A stretch of DNA of 64,000 nucleotides from Pedobacter frigidisoli (GCF_004331675.1 NZ_SJSN01000001.1:124001-188000); one strand, 5' to 3'; positions 54,690 to 64,000 are shown, numbered from the stretch's first letter. Numbers and translations: made by a program. The notes: a model not told the origin generated them from the letters alone.

Positions 54690-55448
54690 ATGGAGTTTAA
54701 CGGATATCTTTTATCGTTGAGATTGAGTCAGGAGAATCTTCCTGACAGATATCCATTTAACATTCCTTTCTTAAAATCATTTCAGGAGCTTGTCTTTCAT
54801 CCAAATGTTACTTTTTTTACGGGCGAGAACGGCGTGGGAAAATCCACATTGATTGAAGCACTTGCGGTAAGCTTAGGCTTCAATGCCGAGGGCGGAAGTA
54901 AAAATTTCAATTTTGCAAGTAAGGCAACACACTCAGATTTGCATAATTATTTAACAATCAGCAAAAGTTTCAGAAAACCTAAAGATGGTTTTTTCTTAAG
55001 GGGAGAAAGCTTTTATAACGTTGCCAGCGAGATTGACAAACTTGATGAAGATGTTCCTTTTGGAACTAATGGACCAAAAATTATAGACTCGTACGGTGGC
55101 ATTTCTCTGCATGAACAATCTCACGGCCAATCATTTTGGTCGCTGTTTATGAACCGTTTTAACGGAAGCGGCGTTTACATTTTGGATGAGCCTGAATCTG
55201 CTTTATCAGCTACCAAGCAAATTGCCATGTTAGCCAAAATTAATAGCTTGGTTGATAAAAATGCGCAATTCATTATTACCACGCATTCCCCTATTCTTTT
55301 AGCTTACCCGAATGCAACGATTTACGAAATGGCTGATGAAAAAATAACCAAAGTAAAATATGAGGAATCTGAAATTTACAGGGTTTATAAATCTTTTTTA
55401 GACAATCCTAAACGAATTTTAGATAATATATTTACTTCAAATACTTAA
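54690..55448 (+). CDS. AAA-family ATPase, ABC/SMC-like
   Basis: 252 residues. Walker A FFTGENGVGKSTLIEAL (about 43-59), a signature-like SHGQSFWSLF region, Walker B VYILDEPESALS and the H-loop FIITTHSPIL are all present. There are no membrane segments. The protein resembles the stand-alone SMC/RecF-type ATPases; no nuclease partner lies next to it. It is monocistronic between two terminators. Its role (DNA repair, defence or other) cannot be told from context. Confidence 0.88.
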   Translation: MEFNGYLLSLRLSQENLPDRYPFNIPFLKSFQELVFHPNVTFFTGENGVGKSTLIEALAVSLGFNAEGGSKNFNFASKATHSDLHNYLTISKSFRKPKDGFFLRGESFYNVASEIDKLDEDVPFGTNGPKIIDSYGGISLHEQSHGQSFWSLFMNRFNGSGVYILDEPESALSATKQIAMLAKINSLVDKNAQFIITTHSPILLAYPNATIYEMADEKITKVKYEESEIYRVYKSFLDNPKRILDNIFTSNT

Positions 55449-55451
55449 TTT

Positions 55452-55484
55452 AGGCAGACCAGAGAAACCTGCCTTATTTTTTAA
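55452..55484 (+). terminator. Terminator of the AAA ATPase gene
   Basis: Stem AGGCAG / CTGCCT with an 11-base loop and T-rich tail just after the stop codon. Confidence 0.7.
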
Positions 55485-55507
55485 TTTAACTCGAATAACC
55501 CGATTGT

Positions 55508-56752
55508 ATGGGAAGATTACCTTTTATCATTGCCGCCTGCATATTCATTATTGCTTTTGATATTTATTGCTTCAAGGCCATTGTTTCAGTTTTTAAAAAA
55601 TGGAAACCTGGAACAAAAAAAATCTTCGGGATTTTATACTGGAGCTATAGTATTCTGTTAATCATAGGTGTTTTTGCTGGAATTTACCTCAATCTTTTTC
55701 TTACCCTTAGAGCCATTATTTTAGTTGCTTTCTTTTTAACTGTAGCCTGCAAATTGGCGATGTTACCATTTCTAATTCTGGATGATTTAAGAAGATTATT
55801 CATTAAACTATTCCGAAAAAAAGAAGTAATAAAAGACCAGCCAATCAGCGAGGCTGAACCAATTTCCCGTTCAGAATTTTTAGTTAAAGCAGGCCTGGTT
55901 GCAGCAGCAGTCCCTTTAACCTCTTTAAGTTGGGGCATTATTTCAGGTGCTTACGATTACCAGGTAAGAAGAGTTAATCTAATTCTTCCTAATCTTCCAA
56001 AAGCGTTTGATGGCATTACCATGGGGCAAATTTCTGATATTCACTCAGGAAGCTTTTACAACAAGACCGCAGTAAAAGGTGGCGTGGAAATGTTGTTGGG
56101 TGAAAAACCAGATTTCATTTTCTTCACCGGAGATTTGGTTAACAACTTAACGAATGAAGTAAGAGATTATCAGGATATTTTCTCGAAAGTAAAAGCACCG
56201 TTAGGCGTTTATTCCTCTTTAGGAAACCACGATTATGGTGATTATTATTTTGGCAAAGAATCATCACCCGCAAAAGTAAAAAACCTAAAAGATATGGTTG
56301 ATGTACATAAGGTGATGGGCTACGATTTATTGATGAACGAAAACCGTCGCTTAAAAGTTGATGGAGAAGAAATCGGGATTTTAGGCATCGAAAACTGGGG
56401 AATGGGCCGTTTTCCGAAATACGGAAAAATGGAACTGGCGGTTCAAAATACAGATGATTTGCCAGTCAAACTTTTGCTAAGCCACGACCCCTCGCATTGG
56501 CGTGGTGAAGTTCTACAGAAATACCCGCAAATAGATGCCATGTTCAGCGGGCACACACACGGGATGCAGTTTGGTGTTCGCTTAAAAGAATATCAATGGA
56601 GCCCTGTGCAATACATTTACAAAGAATGGGCGGGTTTGTATCAAGAGCAGAAACAACAGCTTTACGTTAATGTTGGCTATGGTTTCTTAGGTTATCCTGG
56701 ACGAGTTGGTGTTTTACCAGAGATAACGATTTTTACGTTGAAGAGGGCTTAA
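55508..56752 (+). CDS. Membrane-anchored metallophosphoesterase
   Basis: 414 residues. Three or four membrane helices occupy the first 110 residues. A hydrophobic segment after about residue 125 precedes the calcineurin-like domain with all metal motifs: GQISDIHSGSF (DxH), FFTGDLVNN (GD), LGNHDYGDYY (GNHD), LLSHDPSHW and FSGHTHGMQFG (GHxH). This layout is like the YkuE/YaeI group that removes phosphate from lipids such as UDP-diacylglucosamine-type or other membrane substrates. It is monocistronic. Confidence 0.9.
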   Translation: MGRLPFIIAACIFIIAFDIYCFKAIVSVFKKWKPGTKKIFGILYWSYSILLIIGVFAGIYLNLFLTLRAIILVAFFLTVACKLAMLPFLILDDLRRLFIKLFRKKEVIKDQPISEAEPISRSEFLVKAGLVAAAVPLTSLSWGIISGAYDYQVRRVNLILPNLPKAFDGITMGQISDIHSGSFYNKTAVKGGVEMLLGEKPDFIFFTGDLVNNLTNEVRDYQDIFSKVKAPLGVYSSLGNHDYGDYYFGKESSPAKVKNLKDMVDVHKVMGYDLLMNENRRLKVDGEEIGILGIENWGMGRFPKYGKMELAVQNTDDLPVKLLLSHDPSHWRGEVLQKYPQIDAMFSGHTHGMQFGVRLKEYQWSPVQYIYKEWAGLYQEQKQQLYVNVGYGFLGYPGRVGVLPEITIFTLKRA

Positions 56753-56771
56753 CAAATTTCGAATGAGAAAA

Positions 56772-56832
56772 TGATTGAATGAGTGAATATTTTAGCATCT
56801 CGCTTAAATTCTCTCATTCAATCATTCAAAAC
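56772..56832. repeat. Palindromic spacer between convergent genes
   Basis: Arms AATGATTGAATGAG and CTCATTCAATCATT are perfect inverted copies. The word GAATGAGTGAAT also occurs in the spacer after hemW (about 44826-44842), so this is a low-complexity dispersed motif. Confidence 0.6.
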
Positions 56833-56845
56833 TCAATCATTAGTT

Positions 56846-57535
56846 TTATCCCGCATTGAAGCGATATCCTACCCCCCTCACCGTTTGCAACAACTGCGGA
56901 TTATCAGGATTTAATTCAATCTTTTTACGCAAACGAACAATGTGCATATCTAAGGTCCGTGTGTTCACATCTGAGTTGTAACCCCAAACCACCAGCATCA
57001 ATTCATCACGATTAATTACCTTACCAGGATTACGCAAGAAATAAAGCAGAATACGGTTTTCCAAAATTGTTAATTCAATCTTCTTACCTTCTCTAAACAA
57101 AGTATGGATATTTGGATGATGTTCCATGTTACCGAAACGGTGAATTTCAGCTGTATCTTTGTTCACAATGAATTTCACTTTACTTTCCAGCATCGCCACC
57201 AAAACATCCATATTAAATGGTTTTGTAATATAATCTGATGCGCCAAAATTGTAAGCATCAATTTTATCTACATCCTGTGCTTTGGCTGTCATCATGATAA
57301 TTAAATTATCAAAACCTTGTTTACGAACATTTTCGCAAACTTCTGCGCCTTGTTTACCGGGCATCATCCAATCTAGCAAAACAATATCTGGTTGATCTGC
57401 CAAAATCATTCTTTCACCAGCTTCGCCATCATTGGCTTCGAGCACATTATAGCCTTCCGTTTTTAAACGATGTGCAACCAAAAAGCGAAGATTTTCATCA
57501 TCCTCTACAATTAATATTTTTACTTCTTTAGACAT
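56846..57535 (-). CDS. OmpR-family response regulator
   Basis: 229 residues. The receiver domain has acidic pocket EDD (11-13), phospho-acceptor Asp55 in IVLLDWMMPG and Lys in ITKPF. The winged-helix DNA-binding domain ends RTLDMHIVRLRKKIELNPDNPQLLQTVRGVGYRF. It is predicted to be driven by the histidine kinase coded upstream (158-base gap, same strand). Targets are unknown. Confidence 0.94.
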   Translation of the reverse strand: MSKEVKILIVEDDENLRFLVAHRLKTEGYNVLEANDGEAGERMILADQPDIVLLDWMMPGKQGAEVCENVRKQGFDNLIIMMTAKAQDVDKIDAYNFGASDYITKPFNMDVLVAMLESKVKFIVNKDTAEIHRFGNMEHHPNIHTLFREGKKIELTILENRILLYFLRNPGKVINRDELMLVVWGYNSDVNTRTLDMHIVRLRKKIELNPDNPQLLQTVRGVGYRFNAG

Positions 57536-57693
57536 TTGTGTTTTATTAGGGTTGAAAGGCTGCTAAGTTAAAATGTTTTAAGGTTACCTAGCAACGTTTC
57601 GGATTTTCAATTTACAATGTAATAATCATTACTAAGTTTTACCTATTTACTTTGATTAGGCAAGCAACATATAACTTTACAACATTTCAACAT

Positions 57694-59367
57694 TTAACTA
57701 TTATAAGGCAACACGATTTTAAATTCGGTGCCCACTCCTACTTTGCTTCTTACCGAGATTTCTCCCTGCATAAAGTTAACCAGTTCTTTGCAGAAAGCCA
57801 AACCTAAGCCCACGCTTCCCATCTGGTTATATTCATTCTGTATTCTGAAAAACTTTTTAAATATATTGTTTAATTCTGAAGATGGAATTCCGATTCCCTT
57901 ATCAGCAAAGCGAAAAACCAAAACACCTTTTATCAGCTTTGCGCTAATATGCAGCTTCTTATTGCCTGGATTTGAATATTTGTAAGCATTCTCTGCCAAG
58001 TTATCGTACAAACTACCCAACAAAACCGGATCGGTAATGAATGTTTTAAAGCCGACCACCTCGTATGTCATTTTAAAATCGGGATGTTTTAAGGTGTGCG
58101 ATTCTATGGTACTTTCAATAAAATCGACAATGTTAACTTCCTCTTGATTCAGGTTAATAGCCTTATTCTCAATCTGCGTAAAGGCCAACAATTTGTTCAT
58201 CAAACCATTTAACTTATCGGCTTCTTCGTCTAATATTTTTCCGTACAAGTTGAGTTCCTTTTGTGATAAACTTGTGGCGCTCTTAATGTTGTTTCCCGCA
58301 ATCTTAATTACACTAACCGGCGTTTTAAATTCATGTGTGAGGTTATTAACAAAATCGTATTGCAGTTTAAACATCTTACTGTTGATGTTTAAGTTACGGT
58401 AAATTAAAAAAGCAACCAGCAAAAGTACACCGTAAACCAAAAGCAGTACCAAGGCAATTGGCATAAAATAAATAAATATCTCTTTTTTGATATACGATTT
58501 TGAGGAAACCAAATAAATTTTGAAGTTGGAAAATGCACCAGGCAATGCGATTTCAGTGGTAATTTTTTCTTCGGAAGTATCTATTGGATCATAGGTAAGC
58601 GGCTCAACACGTATAGATTGGTACAGAAGTGGCCGGGTATTGACAATCTTAATTCTATTCGCATCGAGGTTAAAAACCAATATGTCTTGTTGATAAACAG
58701 GAGCAGGATCTAACTTTCGCTTGATCATATCCTTATAGGTTTTTAAATCTTCTCTCCGCGGAATATTGAGATAAGTAATTTTATTATCATTAGAATTTAC
58801 GATAGAAAAATTGGTAAAAAGTGCCTCTTGAGATGGTACTGAAGTGGTATCTAAAGATTCGACAAAAGTAGCAAGCTTAATGGCCATTGCATTAAAATCA
58901 CTTCCAACGTTAAAGGAACGGGTATCTTCTTCAGAATATAATTTAACAGAATCAGGACTTATTCCCTTACCAAATTGATAGATTGCTTTAGGTCCGATGC
59001 CCAAGTGATTGGCGTTTACACCATCTTTAACCGCTGCATTTTTAACTTCTGTATCATAAAACACCACTTTAGATACGAATGGATATTTCAGCATTACCGT
59101 ATCTACAAATTTTGCCGCTGTAGATGAATCGAGAAAACCATTGTAATAGGAAACCTCAGGCATTTTATTTTGGAAGAAATCGTTATAAGGCTTAATGCTT
59201 TGCTCCAGCACATTTACCTTTTCTGATACAAAATCGTTCTCTATTGATTTTTTGCTATAGTTAAAAGCGAGGAAAAGCGAAAGCACAAAAAGAATGGATA
59301 TCAGTGTGATGAAGGTAATCCCTAATGTGAAATTTTTACGATAACCACTTTTTTTATCCAAGGCCAT
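57694..59367 (-). CDS. Membrane sensor histidine kinase
   Basis: 557 residues. Membrane helix 1 at about 12-33, an external sensor domain of about 260 residues, helix 2 at about 302-325, then HisKA with the phospho-site FVNNLTHEFKTPVSVI, N box NLAENAYKYS, G1 DKGIGIP and G2 GLGLAFCKEL. The sensor part shows no family I recognise. The gene starts 3 bases after the stop of the S9-like lipoprotein gene, so the two are co-transcribed, and the response regulator gene follows. Confidence 0.93.
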   Translation of the reverse strand: MALDKKSGYRKNFTLGITFITLISILFVLSLFLAFNYSKKSIENDFVSEKVNVLEQSIKPYNDFFQNKMPEVSYYNGFLDSSTAAKFVDTVMLKYPFVSKVVFYDTEVKNAAVKDGVNANHLGIGPKAIYQFGKGISPDSVKLYSEEDTRSFNVGSDFNAMAIKLATFVESLDTTSVPSQEALFTNFSIVNSNDNKITYLNIPRREDLKTYKDMIKRKLDPAPVYQQDILVFNLDANRIKIVNTRPLLYQSIRVEPLTYDPIDTSEEKITTEIALPGAFSNFKIYLVSSKSYIKKEIFIYFMPIALVLLLVYGVLLLVAFLIYRNLNINSKMFKLQYDFVNNLTHEFKTPVSVIKIAGNNIKSATSLSQKELNLYGKILDEEADKLNGLMNKLLAFTQIENKAINLNQEEVNIVDFIESTIESHTLKHPDFKMTYEVVGFKTFITDPVLLGSLYDNLAENAYKYSNPGNKKLHISAKLIKGVLVFRFADKGIGIPSSELNNIFKKFFRIQNEYNQMGSVGLGLAFCKELVNFMQGEISVRSKVGVGTEFKIVLPYNS

Positions 59368-59370
59368 AAC

Positions 59371-61257
59371 CTATTTCTTACCGAGATTATCTTCTAAAAA
59401 CTGTTCTAAAGCCTTGTACAAAGCTGTTCTCCCTTGCTGGCGCATTACAGGATTTGGACCTTCTTCTTTTTCGATATAAGTAACCGGAACATTTCTTTTC
59501 TTCAACTCCTTAATAAACTGAACGCCTTCTGCTACATTAACACGAGGATCTTTAGGGTTTTGAGCAATAAAAACTGGTGCCTTAAATCTATCGGCATGAA
59601 AAACAGGTGATGCAAATCGCATATAATCTGTATCTGTTACCGGATTGCCAACAATTTCGTAGTACATCTGCAAGTTCGATTTTAGAAATGGTGGTATCGT
59701 TTTCAGGTAACTAAATAAATTAATTACACCAGAATTTGATCCTCCACATTTATAAAGATCGGGATTTTTATACAAACAATTTAAGGCAATATAACCCCCA
59801 AATCCATTTCCGTAAATGGCAATTTTTTTAGGGTTTGCAATTTTCTGATCGATTAACCATTTAACGCCATCATTTACATCCTCTTGAATTTTGTCGCTCC
59901 ATTGCTTAAATCCTGCAGTGTAAAAAGCTTTCCCATAACCAGTAGATCCTCTATAATTAACCATTAAAACAGCGTAACCACGATTAGCCAAAAACTGCAC
60001 CTCCGCATTGTAGCCCCATGTATTTCTACCACCCGGACCATTATGCGGCAAAACAACCACTGGCAAATTGGTAGCCTTTTTGTTTTTCGGCAAAGTTAAA
60101 TAGCCGTTTATTGTTAAGCTATCTTTGCTCTTGAAACTAATAGGCTTCATGGCACTCATCTCCTCTTGGTTGATGGATGGGTTGATATCAGTTAGTTTTT
60201 TTAGCTTATTATCTTTCGCTGTGTACAAATAATATGAGCCAGGATTTTTATCGGTAAATGTTCTCACTACGAAAACATCGTCCATTTTATCCTTATCCAT
60301 AATCCTCCATTCAGTTCTAGGCAACAATTTGTCTATTTTAGAATAGGTGTTTTTTGTACTGTCATCAAGGTAGAATTTCTCTTTTTTCCAAGTTTCGCAA
60401 GTCACAAAAATCATTTTCTTTTGGGTACGCGAATATTTGGCATCAACTACATTCAAAGTATCATTGGCAAAAAGAACTTGCTTTTCCTTTCCCGTTTTTA
60501 AATCTAAAGCTACCAATGCATTTTTATCGCGATTTACATTAGAAATGGCATAAAGTACATTTGCCTCATTTTCTGAGAAAGCAATTGGTTGTAGCGTCGT
60601 TTCGAAATTATTGGTAATTACTGGGGCAAATGCCTGACGCTCATTTTCCCGATACATTAGCGTTTCATTTACGCCATCGCTAACTACTGCAATTTTTAAA
60701 ACCCCTTTATTATCCGTAATCCATTCGGTTACATTGCCAGGGTTTTTGGCGGCAATATCCATTTTACCATCTCTAACGTTTAATCGATAAACATCAAAAA
60801 CCGTAGAATCTCGTTTATTTGAGGCTACAATAATGTATTTATCATCAATTAATTGATCTTCGATAACATGTAACCTACTTTTTTCGTTAGAACTTAATTG
60901 AACCTGCTTACTTCCATCTTTGTTGATCACAAAAATATCTGATCTTCGCTCTTTCGATTCATCCTCGGTATAATAGATTAGCTCATTATTGCTGGTCCAG
61001 AAATAGAAGCTGATACTTTTTTCGCTTAAGTGCGTTAATTGTACGCTGTTTCCTGTGGCTAAATCCTCCACAAAAAGATCAAGTTTTTTCTCTTGAAGTT
61101 TTAAATAGGAAAGACTTTTTCCGTTGGGAGATATGCGGTAATATGCTTTATCCTGTGTTTTAAAAAAATCATCTACAGGTATAGTTCCCTCATTATTGGT
61201 GCCTTTACAGGCCCAAATCAAAGCAACTACAACGAATAGAAAAATCTTTTTCAACAT
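59371..61257 (-). CDS. S9-peptidase-like lipoprotein, predicted catalytically inactive
   Basis: 628 residues from ATG 61257; an ATG two codons earlier is also possible. The lipobox LIWAC gives a lipid-anchored protein. A beta-propeller fills about 30-350 and an alpha/beta-hydrolase domain about 370-625. In S9 enzymes the nucleophile motif is GxSxGG. Here the motif is YGNGFGGY, with Gly485 (codon 59803-59805) in the serine place. The catalytic Asp is kept (KDPRVNV, about 570), but the His of EGHGF is replaced by Pro (EEGPNP, about 601). So the fold is kept while two of three catalytic residues are lost. It precedes a histidine kinase gene by 3 bases. Confidence 0.88.
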   Translation of the reverse strand: MLKKIFLFVVVALIWACKGTNNEGTIPVDDFFKTQDKAYYRISPNGKSLSYLKLQEKKLDLFVEDLATGNSVQLTHLSEKSISFYFWTSNNELIYYTEDESKERRSDIFVINKDGSKQVQLSSNEKSRLHVIEDQLIDDKYIIVASNKRDSTVFDVYRLNVRDGKMDIAAKNPGNVTEWITDNKGVLKIAVVSDGVNETLMYRENERQAFAPVITNNFETTLQPIAFSENEANVLYAISNVNRDKNALVALDLKTGKEKQVLFANDTLNVVDAKYSRTQKKMIFVTCETWKKEKFYLDDSTKNTYSKIDKLLPRTEWRIMDKDKMDDVFVVRTFTDKNPGSYYLYTAKDNKLKKLTDINPSINQEEMSAMKPISFKSKDSLTINGYLTLPKNKKATNLPVVVLPHNGPGGRNTWGYNAEVQFLANRGYAVLMVNYRGSTGYGKAFYTAGFKQWSDKIQEDVNDGVKWLIDQKIANPKKIAIYGNGFGGYIALNCLYKNPDLYKCGGSNSGVINLFSYLKTIPPFLKSNLQMYYEIVGNPVTDTDYMRFASPVFHADRFKAPVFIAQNPKDPRVNVAEGVQFIKELKKRNVPVTYIEKEEGPNPVMRQQGRTALYKALEQFLEDNLGKK

Positions 61258-61485
61258 AAACAAAATCCTTTATGGGGTTACAAAAATACGTTTCCACTTA
61301 ACTTAACCATGATTTACACTAACAATGTTACTAATATAAAATTGATAGGCGAATGGTTCAATTTAGTATTTATAAGATATACACAAAATAAAATACAGGT
61401 AACATTTAAAATACGTTTTATATGAGCCTTCCCTTTAGCTTAAGATGTATTAAAATGTTACATTTAAAACTTATAATTTAGGTTT

Positions 61486-63309
61486 ATGAACCGCTTAATT
61501 TTCATCATTCTTCTATTTTTATCATTTGGCGTAAAGGCGCAGATTTTGCGTCAAAACCAACAAATTGCACCCGATGAAAGTGCTTTAGCTATACAATATT
61601 ATCAAGATGCCGATTACGAAAAGGCAGTTGTTCTTTTAGCAAAACTGTTTGCCAAGCCCAACAATGATGGTTATTTCGATTTATACTTCAATTCGTTAAT
61701 GCGGCTTAAGCAATACGATCTTGCAGAAAAAATAATTAAAAAAGCAATGAGGCAAAGCCCTCAAAACGATGCCTACCCAATTGCTTTAGGTAAGCTTTAC
61801 CAAGAAAAAGGAGATGTGCAGGCTGCCAACAAAATATTTAATGAGGTAATAAGTAAGTTAACAAAGGATGAATTTAAGATTAGAAATTTAGCCAATAATT
61901 TTTATCGTTTCGAAAATTACGACTATGCGGTTTTAACCTTTAAGCAAGGAAGAAAGCTATTGGGCAACGACCAATTATTTACCTATGAGCTCTTAAATAT
62001 TTATCGCTTTAAAAAGGATAAACCAATGCTGATGCAAGAATATCTTGATGCATTGGCGACCATGCCGCAGGTTTTAGCGCAAGCAGAGGCCATACTGCCG
62101 ATGATATTTGAGGACAAGGCCGATTATCAAACTTTTCAGACTGCAATTTTAAGAAAGGTTCAAAAAGAACCCGATGCCGAAATCTATATTCAGTTGCTTA
62201 CTTGGAATTATATTCAACAGCAGGAATTTGACATGGCCCTACGCCAATTAATTGCTTTCGATAAAAGAACAAAAGCCGATGGAGGAACCTTATTTAATGC
62301 CATTTATACCTTTGTTGATAACGGCGCATACGAAACTGCGATTAAAGCGTACGATTATTTGTTGACCAAGGGAAAGGATAATCAATATTATTTGCCATCG
62401 AAAATCGAGCTGTTAAATACGAAGTATAATCTTCAAACTACAGGAAAGTACCAATTGGCTGATCTTGATTTATTGGCAAAAGATTACCAGACCTTGTTAG
62501 ATGAGAACGGAAAAAATAAAACCACATTATTCGCCATTAAGAAGCTAGCAAATTTGCAGGCGTATTATTTAAATCAAGCACCAAAGGCTGAAAAAGGATT
62601 GGAAGAAGCACTGCAGATTCCGGGGATTAATGCACAAGATATCGGTCAGTTGAAACTGGATTTAGGCGATATTTATATTTTAACCAACCAACCTTGGGAA
62701 GCTTTTTTGGTTTATGAGCAAGTGAGTAAGCAATTTGAGGGACAACCGATAGGTAACGAAGCCCGTTTCAGAAGCGCTAAACTGTCTTTTTACCAAGGGA
62801 ATTTCGAGTACAGCAATGGACAATGCCTAATCTTAAAGGCCGCAACTTCTCAATTAATCGCTAACGACGCATTAAACTTAAGTTTGTTAATATCGGATAA
62901 TATTCAAACGCCAGCCGATAGCAATGCCTTAAAAATGTATGCAGACGCAGAAATGTTATTGTTCCGCAACCTGCCTATACTGGCTGTTAAAAAATTGGAT
63001 AGTATCGCGATTACCTATCCTGGCAACGGACTAACAGATGCCACAATGATGAGTAAGGCCAAAATTTTTATAAAAGCCGCCGACTACCAGAAAGCTGCAG
63101 ATATTCTAAAAAAGTTAACCGATGATTTTAAGGATGGAATTTGGACTGATGATGCGCTTTTTACCCTTGCAGATTTGTATGAGAAAAAGCTGAACGATAT
63201 AGCCCAAGCTAAGATTTATTTCCAGAAACTGATAACGGATTACCCTGGAAGCATGTTTAGTGCAGAGGCCCGAAAAAGATTTAGAAATTTAAGAGGTGAT
63301 GGGGTTTAA
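61486..63309 (+). CDS. Secreted TPR protein
   Basis: 607 residues with a signal peptide (ends GVKAQ). The rest is almost all helix-turn-helix TPR-like repeats, for example ALAIQYYQDADYEKAVVLLAKLF, DAYPIALGKLYQEKGDVQAANKIFNEV and DALFTLADLYEKKLNDIAQAKIYFQKLITDYPG at the end. TPR proteins serve as scaffolds; the partner is unknown. It is divergent from the S9-like gene (222-base gap). Confidence 0.87.
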   Translation: MNRLIFIILLFLSFGVKAQILRQNQQIAPDESALAIQYYQDADYEKAVVLLAKLFAKPNNDGYFDLYFNSLMRLKQYDLAEKIIKKAMRQSPQNDAYPIALGKLYQEKGDVQAANKIFNEVISKLTKDEFKIRNLANNFYRFENYDYAVLTFKQGRKLLGNDQLFTYELLNIYRFKKDKPMLMQEYLDALATMPQVLAQAEAILPMIFEDKADYQTFQTAILRKVQKEPDAEIYIQLLTWNYIQQQEFDMALRQLIAFDKRTKADGGTLFNAIYTFVDNGAYETAIKAYDYLLTKGKDNQYYLPSKIELLNTKYNLQTTGKYQLADLDLLAKDYQTLLDENGKNKTTLFAIKKLANLQAYYLNQAPKAEKGLEEALQIPGINAQDIGQLKLDLGDIYILTNQPWEAFLVYEQVSKQFEGQPIGNEARFRSAKLSFYQGNFEYSNGQCLILKAATSQLIANDALNLSLLISDNIQTPADSNALKMYADAEMLLFRNLPILAVKKLDSIAITYPGNGLTDATMMSKAKIFIKAADYQKAADILKKLTDDFKDGIWTDDALFTLADLYEKKLNDIAQAKIYFQKLITDYPGSMFSAEARKRFRNLRGDGV

Positions 63310-63317
63310 TCCATCAA

Positions 63318-63968
63318 TTATATTATGATTGTTTTATTCTTGAAAATATTCTCCAGTTTTTCTGCAGATAAAAAAGATAAAATAATTGCCGATAATCCAA
63401 TGAAAGCGAATACGATAATAGCTAAACATATTCCAGTTTCCCAAGGTATAGAACCTTTTGTTAATACGATGCATTTATCCGAGATCTTATAACCACCATC
63501 AACCAGTATCTTTTTACTTTCATCGTCTATTACATCATTATCAAACTTCCCCTTAACATGGGCATTTTTCATAAAATAATCTTCAATATCTACATCAGCC
63601 ACCTTATCATCAATTACAACAACAAAACATTCAGTTTCTTTTAACTTACTCACGTCTTGATTATTTTGATAAACAGGATAAACTATTGATGCCAATGATG
63701 TATCGCCCGACTTACCAATACGCAAATTTTCTACATAGAGATCTCCATAAGCACTAACATCAGAAACACCAAAATATCTTGGCAACCTCTCTTTCTCGAT
63801 ATTTTTTACCTCAGCAAGTGTGTAATTTTTAATATTTTTAATTTGCTGATTAAAAACCAGATCAGGAATGGCTTCTAGAATTAAAGCGATTGCTAGACCA
63901 ATTCCGATCAAACGGTAAATGATCCCTAAGTGTTTAATATAAACGATGCATTTAATAAGAAATTTCAT
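63318..63968 (-). CDS. Two-helix membrane protein, unknown function
   Basis: 216 residues from ATG 63968; a GTG three codons earlier is possible. A membrane helix at about 15-35 and another near the C-terminus (about 180-205) flank a soluble domain of about 145 residues. The family is not recognised. The soluble part has no obvious catalytic motif. It is convergent with the TPR gene, with only 8 bases between stops. Confidence 0.7.
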   Translation of the reverse strand: MKFLIKCIVYIKHLGIIYRLIGIGLAIALILEAIPDLVFNQQIKNIKNYTLAEVKNIEKERLPRYFGVSDVSAYGDLYVENLRIGKSGDTSLASIVYPVYQNNQDVSKLKETECFVVVIDDKVADVDIEDYFMKNAHVKGKFDNDVIDDESKKILVDGGYKISDKCIVLTKGSIPWETGICLAIIVFAFIGLSAIILSFLSAEKLENIFKNKTIII

Positions 63969-64000
63969 TCGGAGCACTAATAATTTCTTGAAAGTAAATA

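Noticed and set aside
59371..61257. Broken (pseudogene) S9 peptidase
   Set aside because: The frame is intact over more than 620 codons with signal and both domains; only active-site residues are changed.

Overview
This window looks like a chromosomal segment of a Bacteroidota bacterium, most likely a Sphingobacteriaceae member close to Pedobacter. That placement is inferred from gene content: gldKLMN and a PorW/SprE lipoprotein of the type IX secretion system, DUF4271 next to hemD, an atp cluster without atpD/atpC, many lipoproteins with short lipobox signals, AT-rich spacers, and no clear Shine-Dalgarno sequences. I saw no rRNA, tRNA, CRISPR array, prophage or insertion sequence with a transposase. 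The left edge cuts a gene; the right edge falls just after one.

Layout. 1-6.3 kb: end of an outer-membrane beta-barrel gene, a small basic secreted protein, a secreted M20 amidohydrolase, two lipoproteins (one with NHL repeats) and a DUF937-like protein. 6.4-11.7 kb: pgi, then an active/inactive pair of M16 zinc peptidases. 11.9-13.9 kb: a compact YceI, beta-barrel and Rieske lipoprotein operon. 14-17.2 kb: a minus-strand run of peptide ABC permease, family 2 glycosyltransferase and flippase-like membrane protein, divergent from ruvC. 17.9-23.2 kb: tandem DUF4349 lipoproteins, a small membrane protein, an acid phosphatase, a lipoprotein and an AAA/DUF4143 ATPase with three regularly spaced repeats upstream. 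23.4-29.6 kb: F-type ATP synthase genes (atpZ-like, a small membrane gene, atpB, E, F, H, A, G).

29.7-43.6 kb: PorW/SprE lipoprotein, class A penicillin-binding protein, uvrC, and on the minus strand DUF4271, hemD, gldK, gldL, gldM, gldN. Together GldLM (inner-membrane motor), GldKN (periplasmic/outer-membrane ring) and PorW supply much of the type IX secretion/gliding core. 43.7-51.2 kb: hemW, a short-chain dehydrogenase, a fasciclin protein, DUF3050, a cupin/JmjC-like protein, a hexapeptide acetyltransferase, an NTF2-like protein and a PfkB sugar kinase. 51.6-56.8 kb: a VWA protein, DUF3861 and MoxR-type ATPase group, an AAA ATPase and a metallophosphoesterase. 56.8-64 kb: a response regulator and sensor kinase linked to an S9-peptidase-like lipoprotein that has lost two of its three catalytic residues, a TPR protein and a small membrane protein.

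The least explained DNA is intergenic. Several families of dispersed palindromic elements are present: an 84-bp element found twice, a roughly 108-bp folded element found twice with compensatory changes in its stems, a 128-bp composite that shares one hairpin with it, GC-rich hairpins at the 3' ends of uvrC and atpG, and distinct low-complexity palindromes in the atp spacers. I found no convincing wholly new multi-gene system. The best candidates for a second look are the pseudo-peptidase/histidine-kinase operon, the 32-bp-period repeats before the DUF4143 ATPase, the folded dispersed repeats, and the YceI/beta-barrel/Rieske operon.
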